Positions 47,172-60,402 of a DNA stretch of 64,000 nt are shown piece by piece. Each line of letters begins with the position of its first letter. Positions within the stretch are counted from its first letter, which is position 1. The notes below the pieces were generated by a model that saw only the letters and a list, made by a program, of their open reading frames with translations, searched no databases and was not told where the DNA came from. This stretch comes from Boesenbergia rotunda (Eukaryota > Streptophyta > Magnoliopsida > Zingiberales > Zingiberaceae), in assembly GCA_024364735.1 (NCBI GenBank), contig JAGFNQ010001187.1, forward strand, positions 160,259-224,258, written 5' to 3'. A program made the position numbers and the translations under genes.

Positions 47172-49231
47172 GTTGGAACTCGGATGGCTAGAGAGGGGGG
47201 GGGTGAATATAGCCAATCACTTGAACTTTAACACTTAGCGAATTTCTGCACTTCGATTTGTTAGTAGCACAACGGAAGTAGCAAAAACAGAGTATGCAGA
47301 AAATAAAAACAAAAGCAAACTAACACAACTAGCAAGATCGCTAACAAGGAGGGTTTACAAGGTTCGGGGATAACTTGCCCCTACTCTTTGGCGTGCCCGT
47401 AAGGTGGGCGATCCCTTGATCGTCGGCAGATCAAGCCCCGGTGAACATCGGATAGAAAGCAACCTCTTCTCGGTGGAGTAACCTCTCCACAGCGTTTCAA
47501 TCAAGGATATAGTTTTAAGCATAATGAAACACAAGAAAGATCTTACTTAGCACTTAGCAAAGACAAGAACACAGCAAGCTTCTTCCAAGCTCCACCCAGC
47601 GATGATCTCACGCAAGAAACCTTTCTCCGTGTCTTCTCGCTGTTGGACTCAAAGCCTCTTGTTCCTTCCTCCAGGTGCTCAACCAAGGGATGGTTGCTTC
47701 AAGGATCACAGTAGCTTTCTCAAGAGAGGATGATCAGCTAGGAGCACAAGCACGTAGCAAGAAATCGCAGCTCAAAACCAAGGCAACAACAACACCTTCT
47801 TGCTATGCTCCACACCGCTCCTTTTGTTTCCCTCTTGAACGCCAGGTGACAACATCTCACTGCAGCCTCCAGCTGCTCACCTGCAACCACCAGCCACCAC
47901 TGAGCTCTTCTGGACTCCCTGAGCTTCCCTCAGACCCACCCCAGTCAGCAGCTCCAGCCAGCGCCAGTGCCCGTTGCAACCTGAGATGGAAAAACAGACA
48001 AACCTACTCCAAGGAAAGGCCTCCATTGACTCTCCTTGAGTGTTTGAATCCTTCCCTGTCACCTGCAGCTCAATCAGAGTGTTAGCACAACATATCAAGA
48101 AGAAAATCATGTATCAAATGTTAAGCGCAGAGAATCGGATACGTTCAGACGCGATCAGAGCGTCTGACAGTGCATTTTGAATTAAAGTGATCAGTCACTG
48201 GACTGATCCAAGGCTCATGGGTCGGTCACCAGACCGATCCACCGCTTTGCTGGGACTCCCAGCTCTCGCGGTGACACAATCCTGATCGGTCACCAGACCG
48301 ATCAGAGTGAAGCCTGATCGGTCACCAGACCGATCAGGACAGACACTGTCCGATCAGGCTCAAGCTTGATCGGTCCAAGTCTGAGTGAACAGTAACCGCG
48401 GAAATCAAATCCTAAGTCTTTGATCGGTCACCGGACCGTTCACGAACTGATCAGCGGGAGAACTCAACTCACTGTGGGCTCCCTGATCGGTCACCAGACC
48501 GGTCAGGAGCAAGGCAGTGAGGAAGCTGCCTGCTCCCTGATCGGTCACCGGACCGATCAGGAGCCAAGCAACGAGGCAACATCATGCTCCCTGATCGGTC
48601 ACCAGACCGATCAGGAGCCACACAGTAGGATCCCAACCTCACTGTGCACTCCCTGATCGGTTACCAGATCGATCAGTCATTGTTGGATCGGTCACCAGAC
48701 CGATCCACGAAGGAGCAGCGTGCCAACTTCCCTGATCGGTTACCAGACCGATCCAGGGACTTAAACCTAGCCCTCCAAGCTAGGATTTCATCCACCTTAG
48801 CCCTCCAAGCTAAGGATTTTTCACCTAACCCTCCATGTTGGGAATTTTCACCTAACCCTCCAAGTTAGGACTTTTCACCTAGCCCTCCAAGCTAGGACTT
48901 TTCACCCAACTCTTCTGAATTAGGACTTTTCCATACCTAGGCCTCCAAGCTAGGACCTGACCCTCCAAGCCAGGACTTTTTCACCTAACCCTCCAAGTTG
49001 AGACTTTTCACCTAACCCTCCAAGTTAGGACTTTTCACCTAGCCCTCCAAGCTAGGAATTTTCACCCAACCCTTTCGTATTAGGACTTTTCACCACCTAG
49101 CCCTCCAAGCTAGGATTTCCACACCATGCCTAATCCCCGATCAGGACTTAATCATAATCATCATAATCATCAACCTAAACTAAAATCGGTGTTAACACCA
49201 AAACAACAATCAGGGTCAGACTGCATCAACA
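47172..49231 (-). repeat. Copia A 5' LTR, bordered on the far side by a polypurine tract
   Basis: Plus strand begins TGTTGGAACTCGG at the PBS and ends GCATCAACA at 49231. Inside are about ten palindromes 'GATCGGTCACCAGACCGATC' (48220-48755, spaced about 55 bases) and about eleven units of a 27-30 bp minisatellite 'CCTCCAAGCTAGGACTTTTC' (48765-49115). On the minus strand a purine tract (AAAAGGAGGAGAT) precedes its start, as before a 3' LTR, so this LTR may be shared by two internal regions. Confidence 0.6.
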
Positions 49232-49690
49232 ATCTCCTCCTTTTTGTTGTTTGACAACCCGATTTTAAGTTTAGGGATTCCCAATCAATTTTCTCAAATT
49301 CAGAATCATAGGGGAATCATGATCCTCCCCCTACAACATAATTATCCTAAACTTAACCAACCACACTCTCCCCCTTTGTCGAACAACAAAAAGGGTCAAG
49401 AGGGGCTGTTAAGTTTAACCATACTCCCCCTCAACCCTAGGGGTTTCCCAAAACAACAAAGATATGATTTGAATTATTTTGACAAACATATGAGTACATA
49501 TGATAAGAGTAGGGCATGGTGAAAACATACATATGTATCATATGGGCAAGGCATCATAAGCAAAATCATAAACATGCATAATAATATAGAATGAGGCATA
49601 CAGACAGATAGTAATCATGTGAGCACATATAAGCCAACATCTTAAACATGATAAGGTAAATATAGAATCCATGCAAAGGGCAGGGGCGGC
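49232..49690 (-). repeat. 3' untranslated remnant of a second Sirevirus-like element
   Basis: Polypurine tract and pyrimidine-rich 'CTCCCCCTTTGTCGAACAAC' phrases (plus strand) resemble the 3' non-coding part of Sirevirus elements. It ends near the beginning of the Copia C LTR. No gene is present. Confidence 0.4.
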
Positions 49691-51411
49691 TGGCTGGTGC
49701 TCCTTCTTGGGGCTGGTTGGCGCACGGCAAGAAGGGGAGAAGAGAAGGAGAGAAAGAGAGGGAGAAAGCCTATGCCTTCATCTCTTTTTTTTTTCACCCA
49801 AGCCTTGCCTTGGGTCATTTATATAGTGGCCTCTCAACCATCAAGCCTCTCAAATATGGAATAACTTATTCCATCATGCCAAGTTTGATTTTATATCATG
49901 GTTAAAATCATATTTTAATTCATGATAAAAAATCAATCAAGTCTCTTCTCTCCTATGGAATAAATTTCCTTATCATGGTAAATCAATCCATGATTGATTT
50001 CATAAAATAAACCAATCTATGGTTCATTTTAATTTCCATGAAAAATAAATCAAACCTTGGTTTATTATATAAAAATTTATATCATCCATAATTTTATAAA
50101 ACAAACCACACTTGGTTTATTTTATAAATTGAACCAAAAACTTGGTTCTCTCCCTTTGTTGTGGCCGGCCAAGAAAAGAGGATGGAGGCCCTCTTTGGCC
50201 GGCCCATCCAAGCCAAGCCCCAATGAATTAAACTTATTTAATTCATCTATTAAGTCTTCAAAAGACTTAGCCATTTTACAATTCCGATGCGTTTCTGAAA
50301 AATTCAGATTCGACTTATCGTTTGGCTCAACCAAACTTAATCTCTCTTGATTGGAAAATCTAATTTTCAACTCGTTTTAAATCCCTCGGATTACTCGTAG
50401 TGCGTGTGATTAAATAGACTTCGATTTATGTTGGTCGTCTATAATTAATCAATTATAGAACGATCATGAGTGACACCTAGTAGTACATCATGATCCCCAA
50501 TTAATCGAAAGATCAACGGTTGACCTCAGAAACAATTCTGAAACCCTTCAGCAGCTATAATGAATCGTGCTCCATTCCCTTCACCATCTTATACCCACTT
50601 GGTTCAGGACATGGTCTATGTGTGTCAGCCCCCTCTAGGCTGACTACGTCACACCTAGCCCAAGTAACGTTTTCTCGTCCTACGGATTCTAATTACTCTC
50701 ATGTATTTAAGAGATTCATACTCTAAACATGTCATGCTCTGGCCAGAGGCTTCGAGTAATAATTCGACGATAGACCTCGGGTATACATCTCCTCGCAAGG
50801 AGTGGTGAATCCTTTGTAGGCTGTTCAAACATCTTCGGGCACTTCGGCTTATACCCAATCATCCCGGGTCCACACCTCCTTGGAGACGCTTGCTTAAGAT
50901 GTCAAAGTATAAGTCTCCATGACCAAGATGACTTGAACACCGCAAGTCAAAGGAACATCGCACTTAAGCTGCAGTAAGAACTTCACTGGCATATCTATAT
51001 GTAGACTACCATATGAAGTTTTACAGCTAGTCACTCCAATGAACTAGTTCCCTTAACTAGCATTCATGTTTATCTCCGGACATCTCAATGTCACCAGCCA
51101 GTGAGAATCAGCTGATTAGAGAATAACCCATGCTAGTCTCAACAGAATTGATAGTGTCCGTATTTATCAATTCATCGACTAGGGACAATTTCAATACTTC
51201 ACAATTGCACATGTAGAGATAATCACTAGTTGTGAATTCATCACAAATTCTCTTATGCTGTGAATTATATTGCGGACATTCAGTAAATGAGTTTAAGATC
51301 TCAATCAAATACACAAACATGTATACTCAAATAGTGAATATTCATTTATTAAAATAAATGATTACAATCATAAGGCGATTGTCTTAGGACACTTCTCTCA
51401 TATCACTAACA
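49690..51411 (-). repeat. 3' LTR of Copia C
   Basis: The minus-strand start TGTTAGTGATATGAG at 51411 follows a purine tract (CCAAGTGAGAGTT). A TATA box (CTATATAAATGACCC on the minus strand) lies near 49826-49812. The lower border, near 49690, is approximate because the 5' LTR is missing. Confidence 0.6.
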
Positions 51412-51425
51412 AACTCTCACTTGGC

Positions 51426-53212
51426 CTAATGCCAATCGCTACGGTACCCAATACCACAGGCTCTAACATGACCCTCAAACTTGCTTTGCAAGGCCTTAGT
51501 TAAAGGATCCGCTAAATTCCTTTCAGTGGGAATTTTCTCAATTTGTATATCATTCCTACTTATAATCTCTCTGATCAGATGATATCGGCGAAGCACATGT
51601 TTGGATCGCCGATGAGACCTTGGTTCCTTTGCTTGTGCAATAGCTCCATTGTTGTCGCAGTAAACCGGTATTGCTTTATTAATGGTTGGAACCACACCAA
51701 GTTCTAAGACAAACTTTTTAATCCAGACTGCTTCCTTTGCTGCTTCCGAAGCTGCAATATATTCCGCTTCCGTGGTAGAATCCGCTACGGTGTCTTGCTT
51801 GGAACTCTTCCAACTTATTACGCCTCCATTCAAAATAAATACGTATCCGGACTGAGATTTGGAGTCATCCTTATCTGTCTGGAAACTGGCATCTGTATAC
51901 CCATGTATTACCATATCACCTTCTCCATATATTAGGAACACATCCTTAGTGCTTCTTAAGTACTTGAGGATTGTCTTGACAGCCGCCCAATGATCCATTC
52001 ATGGATCAGACTGGTATCTGCTTGTGACGCTCAGAGCATACGATACATCGGGCCTAGTACATAACATATCATACATGATAGATCCTATCGTGGATGCATA
52101 AGGAATCTTATTCATGCAAATCCTCTCGTCTTCTGTGCGCGGACACATAGACTTCGAAAGGTTGATCCCATGCCTGATGGGAAGGTAACCTTTCTTGGAT
52201 TCCGACATGCTAAACCTTTCTAGCACTCGGTCTATATATGTAGACTGCGAAAGACTAAGCAACCGTTTTGATCTATCTCTATAGATTCTAATCCCAAGGA
52301 TATAGGTTGCTTCTCCCAGGTCTTTCATGGAGAAAGTTTTGGACAACCAAATTTTAACTGACTGTAAGACTGATATATCGTTTCCTATAAGTAATATGTC
52401 ATCGACATATAACACGAGGAATACGATTGCACTCCCACTAACCTTCTTGTACACACAAGATTCGTCAGGATTTTGTGAGAAATCAAACTCTTTGATTGTC
52501 TCATCAAAACGGATGTTTCAGCTCCTGGATGCTTGCTTTAGTCCATATATAGATCGTCGAAGCTTGCATACTTTGGTTTTATTAACCGATGTGAAACCTT
52601 CAAGTTGTTTCATGTATACATCCTCAAGCAGGTTTCCATTAAGGAAAGCTGTTTTCACATCCATTTGCCATATCTCATAATCATAATGAGCTGCTATGGC
52701 CAGGAGCATCCGAATGGATTTAAGCATAGCTACTGGCGAATAGGTTTCGTCATAATCAATTCCTTGTTTCTGACGATATCCTTTTGCCACTAATCTATCC
52801 TTAAAGGTTACAACATTACCTTCCATGTCGGTTTTCTTCTTGAAAACTCACTTGCACCCTATGGGCTTAATCCCTTCAGGTGGGTTAACCAAGTCCCATA
52901 CTTGATTTTTGTACCTGGAATCCATTTTCGACTTCATGGATTCAAGCCATGTATCCCTTTCTGAATTTTCCAGAACATCTTCATAACTGATAGGTTCGTC
53001 ATCGTTAATGAGTAACACGTCGTTTGATTCACTTATGAGAAATCCATATCTCTCTGGAATATTGCGTGTCCTATCAGACTTACGAAGAAATGGTGTTGTT
53101 TTAGGTTCAACTGATAGCTCATCATTATGAGTTATTGGTTGTGGGTCTAGACTAGGTGTCTCTGTAATGTCTATTGGAGTTTCTTGAACTTCTTCAAGTT
53201 CAATGCTACTCT
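51426..53212 (-). pseudogene. Copia C reverse transcriptase and RNase H, 5'-truncated
   Basis: The integrase-RT linker starts at 53212, where a family E LTR cuts it. RT: 'DYDETYSPVAMLKSIR', 'DVKTAFLNGNLLED' (52826-52518), then after a frame break 'LYVDDILLIGND' (52454-51999). RNase H: 51998-51426 with 'GYTDASFQTDKDDSKS', 'STTEAEYIAAS', 'CDNNGAIAQ' and 'HRRSKHVLRRYHLIRE'. The type differs from Copia A/B and resembles the Tork/Angela group. Gag, protease and integrase are gone. Confidence 0.75.
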
Positions 53213-54595
53213 TGTTGGTGAGAAAGCACCCAAGTCGAACCTGTGTTTTGATAATGGCAAAAGGGTTCAAAAGTTAAGGTATAATGTTTATCTAACATGT
53301 TACTCAAGTGTGCAGGAAAAGTCCTAGCGAAGGACTGCTAGGCACCTGGCGAAGGAATGCCAGGATACAAAGCCCTAGCGAAGGAATGCTAGGCACCTGG
53401 CGAAGGAATGCCAGGATACAAAGACCTAGCGAAGGACTGCTAGGCACTTAGCGAAGGACTGCTAGGGGACTAAGTCCTAGCGAAGGACTGCTAGGCACTT
53501 AACGAAGGACTGCTATGCATCGGAACCCTAAGACCTAGCGAAGGGCTGCTGGGCACCTAGCGAAGGGCTGCTAGGAGTCAAAGACCTGGCGATGGACTGC
53601 TAGGCACCTGGTGAAGGACTACCTGGAACTGAAGACCTGGCGAAGGACTGCTGGGCAAAAGTCCAACCGGAGGAGCCGGTTGGCATCAGGTAAATTCTCC
53701 CGAGAGGAGTAGGTGAGGACGCGTTCCCCGTCGAGGGAACAGTAGGCGTCGGTTCGACCTAGGGCTCCATTTGGGAGACCCAATGTCAGAACCAAGACAG
53801 CTAAGGCTGTATAAAACTAACATATTATTGCTTTATGTTGTTTTGGACTAACCCTGGATGCAGGACTGAAGGAACGTGTGTCTGCAGCTCAGAATGCCCA
53901 AAGGAGAGAGGCAAGTGGCTGAGCAGGGCGCCCCCAGTGTTCCGGGCGCCCCCAAGGTGAATACAAAACAGATGAAGCAAAAGAAGTGCTTCGACAGCTC
54001 ATGGGCGGGGCACCTCGGATGGTCCTGGCGCCCCCAGATCAAGCTAACGAAGCAGAAGCTAGCGAAGCCAACGGATAAGAGTTGACCCGGTCAACCCGGG
54101 CGCCCCCGTCAAAGCCTGATCCCGAGTTTGAAGGGATCAGAGCTGACCGAGAGGAACTCGGATCAGCTGACACGTGGGGGGGGGGGGGCGCCCCCGACGT
54201 TCCGGGCGCCCCCGACGTTCCGGGCGCCCCCAGGGGCTATAAAAGGGCCCTCGACCCCAAGGCTTTGTAAATCAATTCTTCCAACGAATTCACGCCTTAT
54301 GCTCTCGCGCTCTGCTCCGGAAACCTCCCGACTCGAGATACAAGCGCCGACGACGTCCCTCTGCTCCGAAAATATAATCTACACCGGACGTCGGTAACGA
54401 AGAGCTACTTTAAGTTTACTGTACCATTTCTTGTAATACACTTTGTAAACTGGTTTTGCGCACATATAGAATTGCCCGCAGTAAACGGTCAACGACCGTG
54501 GGCCTTGGAGTAGGAGCCGACCGCGACTCCGAACCAAGTAAAACTCCGAACCAGGAACACGAGCTCGCAGCTAGGAGTTGTTGAGAACACCAACA
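53213..54595 (+). repeat. complete LTR of family E (solo or junction LTR)
   Basis: Starts TGTTGGTG and ends CACCAACA, an 8-bp perfect inverted end pair. It holds a minisatellite 'CCTAGCGAAGGACTGCTAGG' (53325-53655), GGGCGCCCCC arrays (53926-54235), a G-run near 54176-54188 and a TATA box at 54238-54244. The flanks ACTCT and GCAGG do not match, and no PBS or polypurine tract adjoins it. Confidence 0.75.
54238..54244 (+). promoter_or_regulatory. LTR TATA box (family E)
   Basis: CTATAAAAGGGCCC lies about 350 bases before the LTR end, just after the GC-rich palindrome array. Confidence 0.6.
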
Positions 54596-57500
54596 GCAGG
54601 AAGAAGAACTCACACGCATAGGGAGAAGAGGAACTCACGTGCAAGAAGAGAATGAGGGGTTTCGGCGCTAGGGCTTGGGAAGTAAGGGAAAGAGGGAGTT
54701 AATAGGTTGGTGGACCGATCCACCGACCAGAATTTAATGCGATTGAATGGATTACCGTTCGTTCCAGGAGCGCCCAGACCGATCAGGCTCCAGCCTGATC
54801 GGTTTGGCTTGGTCCTGATCGGTCAGGCGACCGATTAGGCAAGCTCCTGATCAATCTGCTGATCGATCAGAGAGCGAACAGTAGGTTCGTGAGATTTTCT
54901 GTGACCCTCCTGATCGGTCGGTGGACCGATCACCACAGGGGGCCAGATCGGACTGGGGACCGATCCAGGCCAACACAGAAAGTTTTGACAATTTCTCACG
55001 AAATAGCTGGATCGGTCGATTGGACCGATCAGGCCTATTCCTGATCGGTCTGTGGACCGATCAGCCCTATGTCTGATCGGTCTGTGGACAGATCAGGTAT
55101 CAGAAATTTTCTGATACGAGTCTGAAACTTCAGTTTCAGACTTCCTATCGAATTCCGATGTGATCAGATGGAAGATTTTTGATCTTGGAGGTGTTCCCTT
55201 AACTATAATTGACCCTTAAACAAGAATCAAAGGTCCTTATGGGTTTAGCAAATCAATTTGCTCCAACCAAGTGGAGTCAAATGCAAACATAAACATCCAT
55301 TCAATGTTTAACCAAGTTTGTATCAAAATAAAGTCTCCAATCAAGTTTCCTTGATTGGAATGTCCAAGTATGATCATTGAGCCAAGTACACATATGTTAT
55401 GCATTGGTTTTCCCCATACTTGGTCTACTTAGTGATTATTATCTCGTCAACCTAATTCCTCAAGGGATGCATTAACATTTTGAGTAATTAGGTTGATCCT
55501 AACATCTCACCCCATTTCTAGCAAACAAAAATATTTTGTTAAACCTTATAGTTTGTGTGAGATGCCCCCAAGTTACCTAATAATTGTTCCCAACAATTTG
55601 AACTAATCATAAAGGGTTTTGAATACTTTTCAATCCTATGAAGCGCGACACATTCCCAATTCCCTTCGTAAGAAACTATATTCATTCTCGGGGAGTGGTT
55701 TAGTGAAAATGTCCGCTAGGTTTTATTTTGACTCTACATGTGAGAGTACAATATCTCCTCTAGCAACATTATCTCTAATGAAGTGGTGACGCACTTCAAT
55801 ATACTTGGTTCTAGAATGGTGGACTAGATTCTTTGTTAGGTTTATCATGCTTATGTTGTCACACAACACTTGCACACCCTTGTAACTAATCCATAGTCCT
55901 CTAGTGTATGAATCATCCACAACAATTGTGATACACTCTCTCCCATGGCGATATATTCTGCCTCGGTCGTGGAGAGAGCAACACAATGTTGCTTCCGACT
56001 TGACCAACTAACTAGTGATGATCCTAAGAATTGGCAACCCCCACTCGTGCTCTTCCGATCCAACTTGCACCCCGCATAGTCGGAATCGGTGTAGCCAATT
56101 AGGTCAAATGATTCGGTAAGGGGGTACCAAAGACCAACTCCAATTGTGCCCTTAAGGTATCTCAAAATTCTCTTAACAGCAATTAAATGAGATTCCTTGG
56201 CATAAACTTGATACCTAGCGCACATACCCACAGCAAAAAGTATATCAGGTCGACTAGCTGTGAGGTATAACAGACTACCTATCATGCTCTGATATTGAGT
56301 TAAGTCAACAGGTTTACCACTCTCATCATTGTCTAACCGTGTGTTTGTAGCCATGGAGTGGTTACCTCTTTAGAATCACTCATGTTAAATTTTCGGAGCA
56401 TCTCTTGAGTGTACTTTGATTGGTGCACATGGATTCCATCTCGAGTCTGCTTGATTTTGAGTCCAAGGAAGAAAGTCAACTCTCCCACTAGACTCATCTC
56501 AAATTCACTCTCCATGTGTCCAATAAATTCATTCAAATAGCCCTTATTGTTTGAGTCACATATTATGTCGTCGACATATACTTAGGCTACAAATATATCG
56601 TCATCATCTCTCCGTAGAAATAGTGTAGGGTCTATTTGTCCTCTCACAAAGCCTTTTTCAATTAGAAATGTCGACAACTGCTCATACCAAGCTCGGGATG
56701 CTTGTTTAAGGCGTAGAGCGCCTTCTTAAGCTTGAACACGTGGTTTGGGAATTCGGTACTCTCAAACCCCGGAGGTTGTTCGACATAGACCTCTTCTCTT
56801 ATGAAACCATTTAGAAAGGCCGATTTGACATCCATTTGGTAGAGCTTGAAACCTCGATGTGCTGCAAATGCAAGCATCAATCGGATGGACTCTAATCGTG
56901 CCACGGGAGCATAGGTCTCATCGTAATCAAGGCCTTCAACTTGACTATAGCCTTTGGCTACTAAGCGTGCCTTGTTTCTTACGATTTCTCCCTTATGGTT
57001 CAATTTATTTTTAAAGACCCATTTGGTTCCAATAATGATGGTCTTCTTAGGTCTAGGGACTAAGTCCCATACTTGACATCTTTCGAATTGACCTAGTTCG
57101 TCTTGCATGGCAATGATCCAATCGGGATCATTTAATGCCTTGTCAATTTTTCTAGGTTCAATTTCAGAAATTAGGGCAACTTCATTAGCCTCATTCCTAA
57201 AGAATGATCTAGTCCTAATCCCATGATGGATGTCTCCAACAATTTGGTCTTGGGGATGGCTAGAGGCTAACCTGGTTTGCCTTGGTGTTCGTGGTGCTTC
57301 TTGAATGGTGTCACTAGACACAAGCTCAGCCTCAGGATCCGGCTGATCTATGGGTTGTCTAGGCTCACCGTCATCAGACTCATCACCACCATCTACAACA
57401 TTTGGACTTCCATTCAAACCTAGTTTCCTAAGTTCGAATTGAACTCCTTCTACATCTTCTGATTGATCATTCGCTTTTGGAATTTCCTCAAAAACAACAT

Positions 57501-58135
57501 CAGAAGACTCTTCAACTATTCTAGACTTCATGTTGTAGACTCGGTAAGCTTTGCTGATGAGGGAGTACCCGACCAGTATCCTTTCATCAGCTTTTGCTGT
57601 GAACTTTCCAAGATGGTCCTTGGTGTTTAGAATAAATACCTTACAACCAAACACCCTAAGATGTTTAATTGTAGGTAGTTTTCCAAACCAAAATTCGTGA
57701 GGAGTCTTTCCTAGAAATCTATGTATGAGAACTCGGTTTTGCACGTAGCAAGCTGTGTTCACAGCTTCAGCCCATAGGTAACTCGATAAGGAGTACTCAT
57801 TGAGCATGCTTCGTGCATCCTCTTGTAAGACTCGGTTCTTCCTCTCTACAACACCATTTTGTTGTGGTGTTTTGGGAGTGGAGAACTCGTGTCTATACCC
57901 TCTCTCTTAACAAAACTCTAAAAATCTTTGATTTTAAAATTCGCCTCCATGATCACTCCTAATTGTTTTAATTGTTGATGATTTTTCATTTTCAACTCTT
58001 CTACAAAATAAAATAAAAACATCTAAGGTTTGGTCCTTATATTTTAGAAAATAGGTCCATGTATATCTAGTAAAATCATCAATGATCATAAAACAATATC
58101 TACTACCATTCAAGGATATAATAGTTGTAACGCCC
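54596..58135 (-). mobile_element. Copia B, truncated relative of Copia A
   Basis: Pol remnants from the integrase core (58130) to the RNase H end (about 55640), then a 3' non-coding part (54600-55640) with 'GATCGGTC...GACCGATC' palindromes. Sequence and gene order match Copia A closely. Gag, protease and the upper integrase are cut off at 58135 by another LTR. The region near 58000 keeps the intact site where the LINE entered Copia A. Confidence 0.75.
55640..58126 (-). pseudogene. Copia B integrase, RT and RNase H
   Basis: A 381-codon open stretch (57807-56662) covers the end of integrase, the acidic linker and the first RT blocks ('DYDETYAPVARLESIR', 'DVKSAFLNGFIREE'). The YVDD block near 56570 follows an in-frame stop. 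RNase H at 56354-55723 shows 'YTDSDYAGCKLDRKSTSG' and 'STTEAEYIA', with a frame break near its end. More stops than Copia A. Confidence 0.75.
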
Positions 58136-60402
58136 GCCTTTTTCCCACACCTTACGGTGTGGCGAGAAAGACGTCGTTACGCTTAACATACATGTACATA
58201 TAAACGTCTTAATGCAGCGGAATAATTTTTTTCTTCTACATATACTTTTAACCATGCAACTAATACATGGAACATGCCTAACTTGTCATTTATGAACTTA
58301 GTGTCATTGAACTTAGCATGTTAACGACATGCATGACATCATAACTTAACCATTCCATAACTTATTCATCATCATCATAAGTAGCAAGTAACTTATCCGT
58401 AAACATAGCATCATGAGTCTTAAATCATTCATTAGGCATAACCATTATAAACATAGCATAGAATCTAAGGAGGCATTTCCAAGACCCAAGACATGCAATA
58501 TGTGTAACTAAAAGGATCCTTTGCCAAGTCACTGCCACTCACACACATGCTCTTGCCTCCCCTGCTGCTTCCCTTAGTAGCTTCTTGTTTGATCTGCGGT
58601 ACGAGGAAAATGAAACTATAAGAACATAGGCTTAGTAAGACCCTTTCCTACTCACTAAAGCCATACGTCACTTAGACATAAAACATATCAAATATCTGAC
58701 ATAGCAAAATTTTGAACATGAAACATAAGCATAGTCTTGGAGTAAAGTCATAAGCGTATGAACAGCTAATATAACATGATTCTTAACGTAAACATAAACC
58801 TAACTTACTTAGCATGACATCATTCTTAACATACATGAGCATGAAACATAGCATGACATAATTCTTAACATACATGAGCATGGAACATAGCATGGCATAG
58901 TCTTGGAGTAAAGTCATAAGCGTATGAACAGCTAATATAACATGATTCTTAACGTAAACATAAACCTAACTTACTTAGCATGACATCATTCTTAACATAC
59001 ATGAGCATGAAACATAGCATGACATAATTCTTAACATACATGAGCATGGAACATAGCATGGCATAATTCTTAACATACAGGAGCATGGAACATAGCATGG
59101 CATAATTCTTAACATACATGAGCATGGAACATAGCATGACATAATTCTTAACATAACATAAACATACAGTATACTTACCCTGGCGTGATGCATGACATGA
59201 ATGAATGCATGAGAAGAAGAATGCATTTACTACATAAGGATGCTTAGTTTTGAAATCATACTTTTAAATGCTTAACATAATCATAACATCATTGGGGTCC
59301 CCGGCTTGTACCACATACATACATCATAGCGCGCATCCCTAAGTAAATACGAGGTAGCGAGCCCCGACCTACTAGGGTAGGAACAGTATAGTCGGTAGTT
59401 TCAAAAACCGGGGCGTTCTTAAGGTGCCCATCCCTTGGACCCATACTTCGGTCCGGTACAAGCCCATTCATAAAGTAAAACAACTTTGCATGCTTCGTCA
59501 TTCATACTTGTCATTCATACTTATCATTCATACTTGTTTCATATCATCGTTATGCCTTTATCATTCATACTTATCATTCATACTCAAGGCATAACCATCG
59601 TCTGCATTCATACTTATCATTCTTTATTCATACATAGGACATACATACATAATCATGTTTCTAGTCATAAACATCATCTTGGTTCATAAGGCTTGCATGA
59701 TCATGATACATAAATAAACATGCACGTCATACATGATACATTTCATCTAGCATACATAATCCTAGTATTCATCATAAAGCATGGATGGTAAGCTACATAT
59801 AAACATGACGCATACTCCTAGGGTTCATGGCATTCATCCTAAAACATGCATATACCTTCATGAATCATAAATCCATTGTAAGCATTTACTAACATACATG
59901 CATCATTCTATTTATCATAACATACTCCTACATCAATTACATATATTCATGGTATATGATCTAAATATTCATGGGTAAAACATAACATAAAATCAACCAT
60001 ACAAGGTCATGTTATATAACACATAAACTAAGATTTTTAGTAACATGAAGATCCTTACACCATGCTTAACTATGTACTAGCATCATGGTAACTTATAAAC
60101 ATGCATTCTTGAGACCTTAACCCAAACCAAACCCTAGGTTTGGGTCTTGGCCGAAGGCCCTAAAGACCATGGGTCCATGGAAAATTTACCTAGATCATGA
60201 TTAACATCCCTTACCTTACATATCATGCCATAGAAAAATCATTTGAACCCTTGATTGGACTTACCCCAAGTCCTAGGCCTAAAGCATGGGTTGGCCGAAA
60301 CCCTAGAAGGGTAACAAGTCCATGGGGAAATTCATATAACACCATTATTACCCATAAGGTATCATAGGAAACATATTAATCATGCTTGGAAAGGTTGGAG
60401 TT
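58136..60402. repeat. LTR-like sequence beginning TGTAACGCCCGCC, with tandem repeats
   Basis: Starts like many plant Ty3/gypsy LTRs and cuts Copia B. A 166-bp block is duplicated in tandem (58731-58896 and 58897-59062), and a 39-bp unit 'ATTCTTAACATACATGAGCA' recurs after it. 'CATTCATACTT' phrases repeat at 59500-59600. The far end and orientation are not fixed; no gene is present. Confidence 0.45.

Noticed and set aside
47675..48085. 136-codon plus-strand frame
   Set aside because: Lies inside the Copia A LTR, has biased composition and no known domain.
48220..48755. Regularly spaced palindromic repeats resembling a CRISPR array
   Set aside because: The context is a plant LTR with a PBS; the repeats are imperfect, spacers are partly repeated, and no cas genes exist.
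58949..59226. Minus-strand frames with repeated 'MLCSML' units
   Set aside because: Translation of the 39-bp tandem repeat; no evidence of a gene.
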